From: CAYVCG01 sp964449985
GTDB lineage: Bacteria; Bacillota; Clostridia; Lachnospirales; WRAX01
Reading direction: 5' to 3'
DNA: 17,974 nt
Assembly: GCA_964449985.1 (NCBI GenBank)
Contig: CAYVCG010000041.1
Span: 1 to 17,974, forward strand
Part shown: positions 1-6,499 of the stretch, in pieces
Layout of the letters: each line of letters opens with the position of its first letter
Position numbering within the stretch: position 1 is the first letter of the stretch
Notes under the pieces: generated by a model
Told to the model about the DNA's origin: nothing
Seen by the model: the letters and a program-made list of their open reading frames with translations, nothing else
Database searches by the model: none
Position numbers and translations under genes: made by a program

Positions 1-2
1 AA

Positions 3-599
3 GAACAGTTTTTGACAATCATAAAACAGGCTTGCGAAGGTGGCGTAACGCTTGTACAGCTTAGGGAAAAAGAAAAAACCGGCCTTGAATACGTTCAGCT
101 TGCGCAGAAGGTAAAAGCTATAACGGATAGTTACAGTATACCCCTTATAATAGACGATAGGGTTGATATAGCCATGGCTATTGATGCTGCGGGGGTGCAT
201 GTGGGTCAGAGCGATATTCCTGTTTGTTATGCAAGAAAGCTGCTTGGTGATTATAAAATCGTTGGAGCAACAACAAAGACTGTGGAACAAGCACTTATGG
301 CTGTGGGCGAAGGTGCTGATTATCTGGGCGTTGGGGCTATTTATCCCACGACAACAAAGGTTAAAACCGTTATAACAAAGGTTTCTACGTTAAACAATAT
401 ATGCAATGCTGTTGACATACCGGTTATCGCTATTGGTGGCTTAAATGAGGGCAATCTGGATGTTTTATCAGAAATTCCGATTGATGGAATTGCTGTCGTT
501 TCTGCAATTATGAAAAGCGATAACCCACAAAATGTCGCAAAAAGGCTGTTTGAAAAAGTAAATCAATTCACACAAAGATGTGAAAAAACAAAATTATAA
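3..599 (+). CDS. thiE: Thiamine phosphate synthase ThiE (5' end outside window)
   Basis: Thiamine phosphate synthase condenses hydroxymethylpyrimidine pyrophosphate with the thiazole phosphate to give thiamine monophosphate in the cytoplasm. The sequence shows the TIM-barrel landmarks in order: GVTLVQLREK near the start, DDRVDIAMAIDAAGVHVGQSD, VGATTKT (the usual GVSxHT-like loop), GADYLGVGAIYPTTTK, and IPVIAIGG followed by IDGIAVVSAI, which forms the phosphate-binding end. The reading frame stays open to base 3 (codons for E-Q-F precede the TTG at 12). Family members normally have about 10-15 more residues before this point, so the true start lies upstream and the TTG at 12 should not be taken as the start. 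It is probably the last gene of a thiamine operon lying to the left. A small inverted repeat near its end (TTCACA/TGTGAA) is followed by A residues, so it is not a terminator on this strand. Confidence 0.95.
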   Translation, partial: EQFLTIIKQACEGGVTLVQLREKEKTGLEYVQLAQKVKAITDSYSIPLIIDDRVDIAMAIDAAGVHVGQSDIPVCYARKLLGDYKIVGATTKTVEQALMAVGEGADYLGVGAIYPTTTKVKTVITKVSTLNNICNAVDIPVIAIGGLNEGNLDVLSEIPIDGIAVVSAIMKSDNPQNVAKRLFEKVNQFTQRCEKTKL

Positions 600-600
600 G

Positions 601-629
601 TTGACTAAGCCTATTTATTCTTATATAAT
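601..629 (+). promoter_or_regulatory. Sigma-A type promoter for yajC
   Basis: TTGACT at 601-606 and a perfect TATAAT at 624-629 are separated by 17 bases. The element lies directly after the thiE stop and about 48 bases before the yajC ATG, so yajC can be transcribed independently of thiE. Confidence 0.8.
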
Positions 630-676
630 GGTTATTATTTCTGAAATAACTATTTTCAAGAATTGGAGATGTTTTA

Positions 677-1099
677 ATGATTTTTGCAAGTTTAACAGCT
701 CAATTTGTTTCTTTGTTGGATGTGATTACAGGCAGTGACGTTACGGAAGCAGTTACTAATGCAACAGAAGTGGTTACAAATGCTGCAGCCCAAGCTCCTC
801 CTCCTGATCCCGGCGCAGAAACAACCGGCCTTATCGCAAACGCCGTTATTTGGATAGGCTTTATTGCTGTAATATTCATATTTATGTTCTGGCAGCCAAG
901 AAAGCAGCAAAAAGCAAAAGACGCTATGCGCAACAGCCTTAAAGTTGGCGATAGCGTTCTCACATCGTCAGGTTTTTATGGCAAAATAGCCGATATTGGA
1001 ACTGATGTCTTTGTTTTGGAATTCGGCGATAACAGAGGAATTAGAGTTCCCGTTAGAAAAGAAGCGGTTGAAGGCATTAGAGAACCAAACGCTAAATAA
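677..1099 (+). CDS. yajC: Preprotein translocase accessory subunit YajC
   Basis: YajC is a single-span membrane protein associated with SecDF and the SecYEG translocon. The membrane segment is at about residues 52-71 (very hydrophobic, ending in W-Q-P-R-K). It is followed by the family signature: basic QPRKQQKAKDAMRNSL, then KVGDSVLTSSGFYGKI, then a small beta-rich cytoplasmic domain ending VPVRKEAVEGI. At 140 residues it is longer than the usual 85-110, because about 50 residues precede the membrane span. These include an Ala/Pro-rich linker (AAAQAPPPDPGAE, residues 36-48). Start choice: ATG at 677 has GGAG at 665-668, 8 bases upstream. The gene stands alone between its own promoter and terminator; the usual neighbours secD/secF/tgt are not in the window. 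Confidence 0.93.
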   Translation: MIFASLTAQFVSLLDVITGSDVTEAVTNATEVVTNAAAQAPPPDPGAETTGLIANAVIWIGFIAVIFIFMFWQPRKQQKAKDAMRNSLKVGDSVLTSSGFYGKIADIGTDVFVLEFGDNRGIRVPVRKEAVEGIREPNAK

Positions 1100-1114
1100 A
1101 ATATGTTTTTGATT

Positions 1115-1140
1115 AAGCCCTGTTTATTTCAGGGCTTTTT
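1115..1140 (+). terminator. Rho-independent terminator after yajC
   Basis: An 8-bp perfect stem, AAGCCCTG (1115-1122) with CAGGGCTT (1130-1137), and a 7-base loop are followed by a T run (1136-1140 and again from 1143). It begins 16 bases after the yajC stop. Confidence 0.92.
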
Positions 1141-1182
1141 ACTTTTTATATACGAGATTCGGCAGTTAGTATGTTAAAAATA

Positions 1183-1211
1183 TTGTAACACCTTTTGGCC
1201 TAGCTTATAAA
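1183..1211 (+). promoter_or_regulatory. Probable promoter for the C_GCAxxG_C_C-type gene
   Basis: TTGTAA (1183-1188), a 17-base spacer and TATAAA (1206-1211) lie between the yajC terminator and the next gene. Transcription would begin near 1218-1220, just at an AGGAGG (1221-1226) that has no start codon at a useful distance. The real ribosome binding site is the second one, at 1262-1269. Confidence 0.55.
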
Positions 1212-1276
1212 ATATTAATTAGGAGGCAACTGAGCTTCTCCATTTTATATTTTATCCGAAAGGAGGGGGTGTATTT

Positions 1277-1654
1277 ATGCGGAAGGAAGCTTTGTATTAC
1301 TACAGCCATGGCTACAACTGCTCACAATGTATTTTAAAGGCTGCTGAAGCGTATTATAAAATATCTATCCCCAAAAATTCTTTAGAAATGTGCAACGGAG
1401 TAAACACAGGCTTTGGCATCGGCGGTATGTGTAGCGTTTTGATTGCCGGGATTATGGTATTCGGACTGTTTTTTGATGATACGACAACAAAAAAACTTAG
1501 AATGAAGCTATTAAGCAGCTTTACGGATAAGCATAGATCAATGGATTGCTGCGATTTGAAAAAAGAACGCAAAGAAGGATATATGTGTGAAAAACTAGTC
1601 GGAGAAATAGCGGAAATGGTTTGCAAACTAATTGATGAAGAACGATGCAGATAG
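1277..1654 (+). CDS. C_GCAxxG_C_C family putative redox protein (divergent)
   Basis: This small protein has 125 residues, nine of them Cys. It resembles the C_GCAxxG_C_C family, whose exact function is unknown and which is thought to be redox-active or metal-binding. Matching parts are GYNCSQCIL at the N terminus (residues 12-20), a glycine-rich GFGIGGMC (45-52) running into a hydrophobic segment ending IMVFGL (59-64), a Cys in MDCCDL (89-94), and C104 in a C-terminal helix. The central motif is degenerate: after C52 comes S-V-L-I-A-G instead of G/A-A-x-x-G, so the conserved Gly is moved by one residue. Extra Cys occur at 18, 39, 92, 116 and 124. The start is well supported: AAAGGAGGGGG ends 7 bases before the ATG. 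There is no signal peptide. It is a monocistronic gene between the yajC terminator and a convergent operon. Family assignment is likely; function is unknown. Confidence 0.75.
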   Translation: MRKEALYYYSHGYNCSQCILKAAEAYYKISIPKNSLEMCNGVNTGFGIGGMCSVLIAGIMVFGLFFDDTTTKKLRMKLLSSFTDKHRSMDCCDLKKERKEGYMCEKLVGEIAEMVCKLIDEERCR

Positions 1655-1673
1655 CCATATAGTAAATATAACA

Positions 1674-1727
1674 AAAGAATCGTGAATGTCCTTAAATTTT
1701 GCTTATTGAAGACTTTCACGATTCTTT
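1674..1727. terminator. Bidirectional terminator between convergent genes
   Basis: AAAGAATCGTGAA (1674-1686) and TTCACGATTCTTT (1715-1727) form a perfect 13-bp inverted repeat, extended inside by GTC (1688-1690) and GAC (1711-1713). On the minus strand the stem is followed by a T-rich stretch (TTTTGTTATATTTA). On the plus strand the tail is weaker (TTCTTTGCTTT). The right arm lies inside the last codons of the minus-strand glycosylase gene, and its stop codon falls in the loop. Confidence 0.8.
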
Positions 1728-2359
1728 GCTTTCGCGAAGCTACATACATCACCCAAAGGGCAATCCTTGCATTCGGGCTTTTTTCTGCAATGTTCCTTGG
1801 CATTGGCTACAATAAGCGCATGAAAATTGTTATATAAAAATACATCTGCTGGCAATTGCTTTTCAAAAAAAGACTTTATAGAAGCATAATCAAGTTTAAT
1901 ATCAAACCCAAGGCGTTCAAGAAGCCTTTTTGTGTATGCATCAACAACAAATGATGGATATTCAAACGCATAGAGAAGAATGGAATCAGCTGTTTCAAAA
2001 CCGATTCCTTTTGTTTTTAACAGTTCTTGCCTTATCTGTCCTAAAGGATGTTTTGTAACTGCTTCAACCGAATAATCATATTTTTTAAACCATTCGGTCA
2101 CAGCTTTTAGATAGATCGACTTTTGATTAAAAAAACCGCTGGGCTTTATAATTTCTTTGAGCTTTTCGATATCTATATTCTCTATGTATTGGGGAGATAG
2201 ATCCCCTCCAAAGTTTTCTATAGCTTTTTTTACATTGCTCCATGCTGTGTTTTGCGTTAAAACTGCTCCGACGATAACCTCAAATCGCGTTTTTGCAGGC
2301 CACCAGCTCATATTGCCATAACGAGCAAAAAGCTCATTATATATGTCAATTATTTGCAA
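1703..2359 (-). CDS. HhH-GPD DNA glycosylase, EndoIII/MagIII-like
   Basis: This is a base-excision repair glycosylase of the EndoIII superfamily, in the COG2231-like branch that includes 3-methyladenine glycosylase MagIII. Features counted from the TTG start (218 aa): WWPA and FEVIVGAVLTQNTAW (26-40); the helix-hairpin-helix LLKTKGIGFETADSILLYA (about 113-131); the catalytic Asp D140 in FVVDAYTKR; and four C-terminal cysteines C191-x5-C197-x2-C200-x5-C206 that should hold a [4Fe-4S] cluster. The E. coli Nth spacing is x6 in the first gap. The Lys that gives Nth its lyase activity is replaced by E122, so a monofunctional glycosylase is expected. Start choice: the frame is open to an ATG at 2404 that overlaps amrS and has no ribosome binding site. 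AAGGAG (2374-2369) abuts an ATG at 2368 but sits 9 bases before TTG 2359, which also fits the family N terminus. It is the last gene of the amr operon; its substrate cannot be read from the sequence. Confidence 0.88.
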   Translation of the reverse strand: MQIIDIYNELFARYGNMSWWPAKTRFEVIVGAVLTQNTAWSNVKKAIENFGGDLSPQYIENIDIEKLKEIIKPSGFFNQKSIYLKAVTEWFKKYDYSVEAVTKHPLGQIRQELLKTKGIGFETADSILLYAFEYPSFVVDAYTKRLLERLGFDIKLDYASIKSFFEKQLPADVFLYNNFHALIVANAKEHCRKKPECKDCPLGDVCSFAKAKNRESLQ

Positions 2360-2381
2360 GTTTCTCATCTCCTTAGATTTA

Positions 2382-3236
2382 TCAGCAATTTCCAGTGTAA
2401 ACATGATTTAAATGTCTTTTTGATATTTCCGCCAGACGATATACAGTTTCTATAGGCGTAGCACTGACGTCTTGGTATTTATAAGCCGGGAAGAATCTGC
2501 TTAAATGAAAAACTATGTCCTTATCTATACCTGAAAGGGTTTTTGCAAGAGATTCAATCTCTTCCTCAGAATCATTTTCACCCGGAATAACAAGCGTCGT
2601 AACCTCTACGTGGCAAAAATCCACAGCAATTTCAATTGTTCTAAGCACGTCGTCCAGACAGCCGGCTATTTTTTTATAAAAAGTCTGATTAAAGCTTTTA
2701 AGGTCAATATTCATGGCATGAATAAACGGAAGCAGCTTTTTTAATGGCTCTTCACAAATAAAACCGTTGCTGACTATAACATTTTTTTGCTTCTGAGCAG
2801 CAACAAGCTTTGCACAATCATAAATAAACTCCCATCCGATAAGCGGCTCATTATACGTATATGCAATGCCAATATTGCCTTCTTCTTCAAGCCGTTCTGA
2901 TGCAGCGGCAATTTCATGCGGAGAAAAATAGTCATACGGTGCATCGTTCATAGATATTTCATGGTTTTGGCAAAAACCGCAGGAAAAATTACAACCAAAG
3001 CTCCCGATGGATAATATTTTAGCACCCGGATGGAAATGATACAAGGGCTTCTTTTCTATAGGGTCTATAGCCATTGATGTTATTCTTCCGTAACTTTCTG
3101 CTATAAGCGTTCCTTCATCGTTGCGCCGCACTCTGCAAACACCTTTTTTCCCATCTGCTATTTTGCAATCATGGGGGCAGAGCATACAATGCACTCGATT
3201 ATTCTCCAGCTTCTCATAAAAATCGGCCTCTCTCAT
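2382..3236 (-). CDS. amrS: AmmeMemoRadiSam system radical SAM protein AmrS
   Basis: This 284-residue radical SAM enzyme is of the type found with AMMECR1 and MEMO proteins; its reaction is not established. The N terminus has a Cys-rich segment (C17, C20, C24, C34 in CMLCPHDC and GVCRVR). Next comes the SAM/[4Fe-4S] motif C82-x3-C86-x2-C89 in GCNFSCGFCQNHEIS, then YTYNEPLIGWEF, VSNGFICEEPL, AMNIDLKSF and EVTTLVIPGEND, all characteristic of this PflA-like group. Length is normal but slightly short of the roughly 330 residues seen in many members. Its ATG overlaps the stop of the upstream amrAB fusion as ATGA, so the two are translationally coupled; the ribosome binding site GGTGAGG lies inside the upstream gene's end. 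The glycosylase follows only 22 bases downstream. The Ammecr1-Memo-RadicalSAM grouping named for this family is thus complete here. Confidence 0.93.
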   Translation of the reverse strand: MREADFYEKLENNRVHCMLCPHDCKIADGKKGVCRVRRNDEGTLIAESYGRITSMAIDPIEKKPLYHFHPGAKILSIGSFGCNFSCGFCQNHEISMNDAPYDYFSPHEIAAASERLEEEGNIGIAYTYNEPLIGWEFIYDCAKLVAAQKQKNVIVSNGFICEEPLKKLLPFIHAMNIDLKSFNQTFYKKIAGCLDDVLRTIEIAVDFCHVEVTTLVIPGENDSEEEIESLAKTLSGIDKDIVFHLSRFFPAYKYQDVSATPIETVYRLAEISKRHLNHVYTGNC

Positions 3237-4615
3237 TTATGCCTCACCACCTCAAAAGCTTCCAGATTATACGGTTCGTTTATGCTTATACCGGCTTTTT
3301 TGCAAGCTATTGCTATTTGCTCATCAACGGTATCAACACCGTCAAGATTCGGCAGAAGCAATCCACGCCTTGCGCCAAGGGTTACTATAACTCCGTAGCG
3401 CTTGGGATCAAGCGTTGTTTTATCGGCTACAGGGAAAGCCTCTGACAGCACGTCAACACTATAAACAAGCGAATCTAATTCTTTTGCTTCAACAGGCCAA
3501 AACCTGTTGTCCTTTGTGCCTGATGAAATGGCATTATTCATTATTTCCGCAGCAATACTCTGTTGAGTTGGTTCTATCGTTCCTATGCATCCGCGAAGCT
3601 GGCCGTCTTTTTTTATTGACACAAATACGCCTGCTCTATTAAATAAAAGCTCCTGAGGCAAGTCATTTGGTAATACGGGCAAATCTCCTGTTGTAATATA
3701 ACTTTCCAACGTTATTCTTGCAAGCCGAACATAACTATCTTCTTCCTTTCGCATTGCTTCAATATCCGAATGTTTTTTATTGTTGTATTGCTCCAGAAAG
3801 TCTCGGCTTTGGTCGTCACCTATAGTCTTAAAGGAGCACACGGCATATCCAACGCCAAAAGGGCCTTCATAAGACATTAGATCGGCGGAAACAGCTATTT
3901 TATCAAGAATGCCTGACATAACAACAAACGGAGACAGCCCGCATTCACCTCCGCGTTCACACATCACCGGATCAAGCCAAAAGAACTCAAAAAAATTACC
4001 CGAACGCATAATTTCAAGAAGTTTTTTGTCAAGCTCCGAGCCTTCTGGAGCGAAGCCGTACGGTCCATCTTCTGTTAGTTTGTGAGAGAGATCTCCGCTA
4101 GCAATGACAACACAGTTACGATCCAAGGTATCCAATGCCTCTTTTATTAGCATCCCAAATTTATAATGCTCTGCTCTAGGCAATCCTGATATAGAACATC
4201 GCACAAGCTTATAGTCGTTGTAATATTGGTTTACAAAATAAAGCGGGATAAATGACGCATGATCCAGAGTTTTTTCCTTTTCTCCCAAATATCCCGCGGG
4301 GAAGTCCGATTCATCAGCTAGTCGCGCTATCTCGGAAACGATAGCGGCATCATAGGTAACTTTAATAGATGCGTTTCCTCTAAACTTAGTGAGGTCTCCA
4401 GTGGTTTCATTTCCCGGCGCAATATGAAAATAATCAGCATAAGACACAGAATGCGGAGATATTAAAACAATTGTTTGTGGCTTTAGTTCTGCGATTTGCT
4501 TGGCTATTGCATGATAAGAATCAATTGTTTTTTGAATTAATGCTTCCTGCCCTTTGCCTACATCAGGTACAATAAGGGGAGGGTGTGGTACGATATATGC
4601 GGCGGAAATTGGCAT
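3233..4615 (-). CDS. MEMO/LigB-like (AmrB) and AMMECR1 (AmrA) fusion protein
   Basis: This two-domain protein has 460 residues. The N-terminal half (about 1-265) is a MEMO1/class III extradiol dioxygenase-like domain: VPHPPLIVP with H11, SPHS with H55, DHASFIPL, ASGDLSH with H178, and GGECG with C225 and E224 near the site where MEMO1 has its metal-binding Cys. H11, H55 and C225 are candidate metal ligands by family analogy. The C-terminal part (about 290-460) is an AMMECR1 domain carrying its signature LRGCIGT (340-346) and the later RFWPV, YGVIV and GRRGLLLP-like segments. In many genomes AmrA and AmrB are separate; here they are fused, and the radical SAM partner is coupled through a 4-base overlap. 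The start has AAGGAGG (4630-4624) with 8 bases spacing. No signal peptide is present, so it should be cytoplasmic. The biochemical role of the system is not known. Confidence 0.92.
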   Translation of the reverse strand: MPISAAYIVPHPPLIVPDVGKGQEALIQKTIDSYHAIAKQIAELKPQTIVLISPHSVSYADYFHIAPGNETTGDLTKFRGNASIKVTYDAAIVSEIARLADESDFPAGYLGEKEKTLDHASFIPLYFVNQYYNDYKLVRCSISGLPRAEHYKFGMLIKEALDTLDRNCVVIASGDLSHKLTEDGPYGFAPEGSELDKKLLEIMRSGNFFEFFWLDPVMCERGGECGLSPFVVMSGILDKIAVSADLMSYEGPFGVGYAVCSFKTIGDDQSRDFLEQYNNKKHSDIEAMRKEEDSYVRLARITLESYITTGDLPVLPNDLPQELLFNRAGVFVSIKKDGQLRGCIGTIEPTQQSIAAEIMNNAISSGTKDNRFWPVEAKELDSLVYSVDVLSEAFPVADKTTLDPKRYGVIVTLGARRGLLLPNLDGVDTVDEQIAIACKKAGISINEPYNLEAFEVVRHK

Positions 4616-4660
4616 AACGAAAACCTCCTTAACGATATAAACTTTTTTTGTGAAACAAAC

Positions 4661-4689
4661 TTGAATTCGGCATCTACGTATATTATTAT
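4661..4689 (+). promoter_or_regulatory. Possible promoter for the sanA-hflKC group
   Basis: TTGAAT (4661-4666), 17 bases and TATTAT (4684-4689) lie in the AT-rich divergent gap and would give a leader of roughly 85-90 bases. The gap also must hold the promoter of the minus-strand amr operon. Several AT-rich hexamers exist there on the minus strand, but no convincing -35/-10 pair was found. Confidence 0.45.
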
Positions 4690-4783
4690 ATATATCACGA
4701 CAATCCTATGCATAAATATCGTTATATTTCGCATATTACTTATATTTTTTTGTGTTTAATACTTTTGAAAGGTGATAAAACTT

Positions 4784-5464
4784 ATGAACGGGAATAGATT
4801 AAAAAAAAGCGCAATAAAATTTGCTGTAATTTGCGGCGGCGCTTTTGTTTTAATTATTGCATTGTTATTTGCCGTAATCATATATGTTGACAAATCTGCA
4901 GAAAGCTATATAATTAACGCGCAAACTGCTCCAAAGGCTGATGCCGTTATCGTGTTGGGTGCTTTTGTTAATAAAAACGGGCTACCTTCTCCTATTTTAA
5001 AGGACAGGCTTGAGCATGGGTATGAGTTGTATGTCCAGGGAAAGGCCAAAAAAATCCTTGTCAGCGGAGATCATGGAACTCAAAACTATGACGAGGTTAA
5101 TGCTATGAAGAATTATTTGCTTAAAAAAGGTGTTCCGAGCTCTGATATTTTTATGGATCACGCAGGGTTTAATACATATGATAGCATGTATCGCGCAAAG
5201 GAGATTTTTGGTATAAATAAACTGCTCGTTTCTACCCAGTCTTTTCATATGAACAGGGCTTTATATATTGCAAGAAGCATTGGCGTCGAAGCATACGGAT
5301 ATCCATCAGAGGATAAGACGGTTTATAATATGGACTATTTACAGATGCGGGAATCGTTTGCAAAGATAAAAGCATTCATTGATACAGATGTTTTAAAGCG
5401 AAAACCCAAGTATTTGGGCGATATAATACCTATTTCCGGCGATGGAACTTTGACAGACGGTTAA
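4784..5464 (+). CDS. SanA/YdcF (DUF218) family membrane protein
   Basis: This membrane-anchored protein has 226 residues. A membrane segment at about 11-34 is preceded by basic residues, so the remainder is outside the cytoplasm. The DUF218 core is clear: ADAVIVLGAFV, a conserved D-R-x-x-x-G-Y-E-L-Y helix, KKILVSGDHG, EVNAMKNYLLKKGVP, DHAGFNTYDSM, LLVSTQSFHMNRALYIARSIG and the C-terminal RESFAKIKAFIDT. E. coli SanA affects envelope permeability to vancomycin at high temperature; the molecular function of the family is unsettled. Start choice: a GTG at 4772 extends the frame by four codons but lacks a ribosome binding site, whereas ATG 4784 is preceded by GAAAGGTG at a suitable distance. It lies 62 bases before hflK with no terminator seen between, so co-transcription is likely. 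Confidence 0.85.
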   Translation: MNGNRLKKSAIKFAVICGGAFVLIIALLFAVIIYVDKSAESYIINAQTAPKADAVIVLGAFVNKNGLPSPILKDRLEHGYELYVQGKAKKILVSGDHGTQNYDEVNAMKNYLLKKGVPSSDIFMDHAGFNTYDSMYRAKEIFGINKLLVSTQSFHMNRALYIARSIGVEAYGYPSEDKTVYNMDYLQMRESFAKIKAFIDTDVLKRKPKYLGDIIPISGDGTLTDG

Positions 5465-5526
5465 TAGGCGAAATAAATAAGCATATACTATTAGAAGTGT
5501 ATATTATTACTTAGGAGGTAAAAGAA

Positions 5527-6486
5527 ATGGATTCTTTTTTTGGTGATTCCACTCACGATTTTAAAAAAACTTTCAAAAGGGTTTTAAAACTAAGTTTGCT
5601 TGCTATTGTCATTATACTAGCCGTAATACTCTTTATGAATTCTTGGTATACCGTTAGTGAGCAAAAAAATGCAGTCGTTTTAACAGCAGGAAAATTTACG
5701 GATGTTAAGCAGGCGGGCCTGCATTTTAAAATTCCGTTCATACAAGAAGTAGTTATGGTTGATATGACTACAAAAGGAATGGAAATAGGATATAAGTCGC
5801 AGCAAGAGCAAGCTGCAGTCGAAAATTTGGCCGAGAATATGGACGAAAGCGTTATGATAACGAATGACTTCAATATGGTTTCGGTTGATTTTTATGTCGA
5901 ATGGCGCGTTACTAATCCTGTTCAGGTGGTTTACGCTGTTGAAGAACCTGTAACTGTTTTACAAAATATCGTTCAAAGCAGCGCAAGGGATATTGTAAGT
6001 AATTATAGCGTTGATAGCGTTTTAACAGACGGAAAATCCGAAATACAAGGAAAGATTAAGGAATTAATAAACAATGTTTTAGACGGGTACGACATAGGAA
6101 TACTTGTTACTAATGTATTGATTCAAGATGCAGAGCCGCCAAATGAAGAAGTAAAACTGGCATTCAAAGCTGTTGAAGATGCAAAGCAAAAGAAAGACAC
6201 AATGCTTAACGAAGCAAATAAATATTACAATGAAAATATCCCAGGGGCTAGAGCAGAAGCAGATAGAATAATTAAAAGCGCCGAAGCAACAAAAGAATCC
6301 CGCATTAATGAAGCAAAAGGCCAGGTTTCCCGTTTTAACGAGATGTTTGCTGAATATATCAACAATACAGGTATAACAAAATCCAGAATGTATTACGAAG
6401 TGATGGAGGAAATACTCCCTTCATTAAAAGTTTATATAGACAGTGGTGACAATGGCGTTTTGAAAATGCTTGACATTAATAGATAA
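5527..6486 (+). CDS. hflK: HflK, SPFH-family modulator of FtsH
   Basis: HflK and HflC form a large membrane-bound cage around the FtsH protease and tune its activity in well-studied bacteria. This 319-residue protein has a short charged N terminus, a membrane span at about residues 22-39, then an SPFH/band-7 domain (VSEQKNAVVLTAGKF, then VDFYVEWRVTNP, then DAEPPNEEVKLAFKAVEDA). A long Ala/Glu/Lys-rich helical region (about 215-275) should be coiled coil. It is shorter than E. coli HflK, which has a Gly/Pro-rich N-terminal tail that is missing here. A central segment (about 90-110, QQEQAAVENLAENMDESVMITND) makes it recognisably HflK rather than HflC. AGGAGG sits 9 bases before the ATG. hflC follows after 13 bases, as expected for the pair. 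ftsH is not in the window. Confidence 0.9.
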   Translation: MDSFFGDSTHDFKKTFKRVLKLSLLAIVIILAVILFMNSWYTVSEQKNAVVLTAGKFTDVKQAGLHFKIPFIQEVVMVDMTTKGMEIGYKSQQEQAAVENLAENMDESVMITNDFNMVSVDFYVEWRVTNPVQVVYAVEEPVTVLQNIVQSSARDIVSNYSVDSVLTDGKSEIQGKIKELINNVLDGYDIGILVTNVLIQDAEPPNEEVKLAFKAVEDAKQKKDTMLNEANKYYNENIPGARAEADRIIKSAEATKESRINEAKGQVSRFNEMFAEYINNTGITKSRMYYEVMEEILPSLKVYIDSGDNGVLKMLDINR

Positions 6487-6499
6487 GGGGTGATATTTT

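Noticed and set aside
563..588. Inverted repeat TTCACA/TGTGAA at the end of thiE as a terminator
   Set aside because: On the plus strand it is followed by A residues, not T, and the stem is only 6 bp. The yajC promoter follows instead.
1354..1803. Minus-strand open frame of 149 codons overlapping the cysteine-rich gene and the glycosylase end
   Set aside because: It overlaps two genes with family-level support, one of them on the same strand in another frame, and its translation resembles no known protein.
4690..4771. AT-rich TATATA tracts as a minus-strand promoter for the amr operon
   Set aside because: Several -10-like hexamers exist but none has a credible -35 at 16-18 bases on the minus strand, so no single site could be called.
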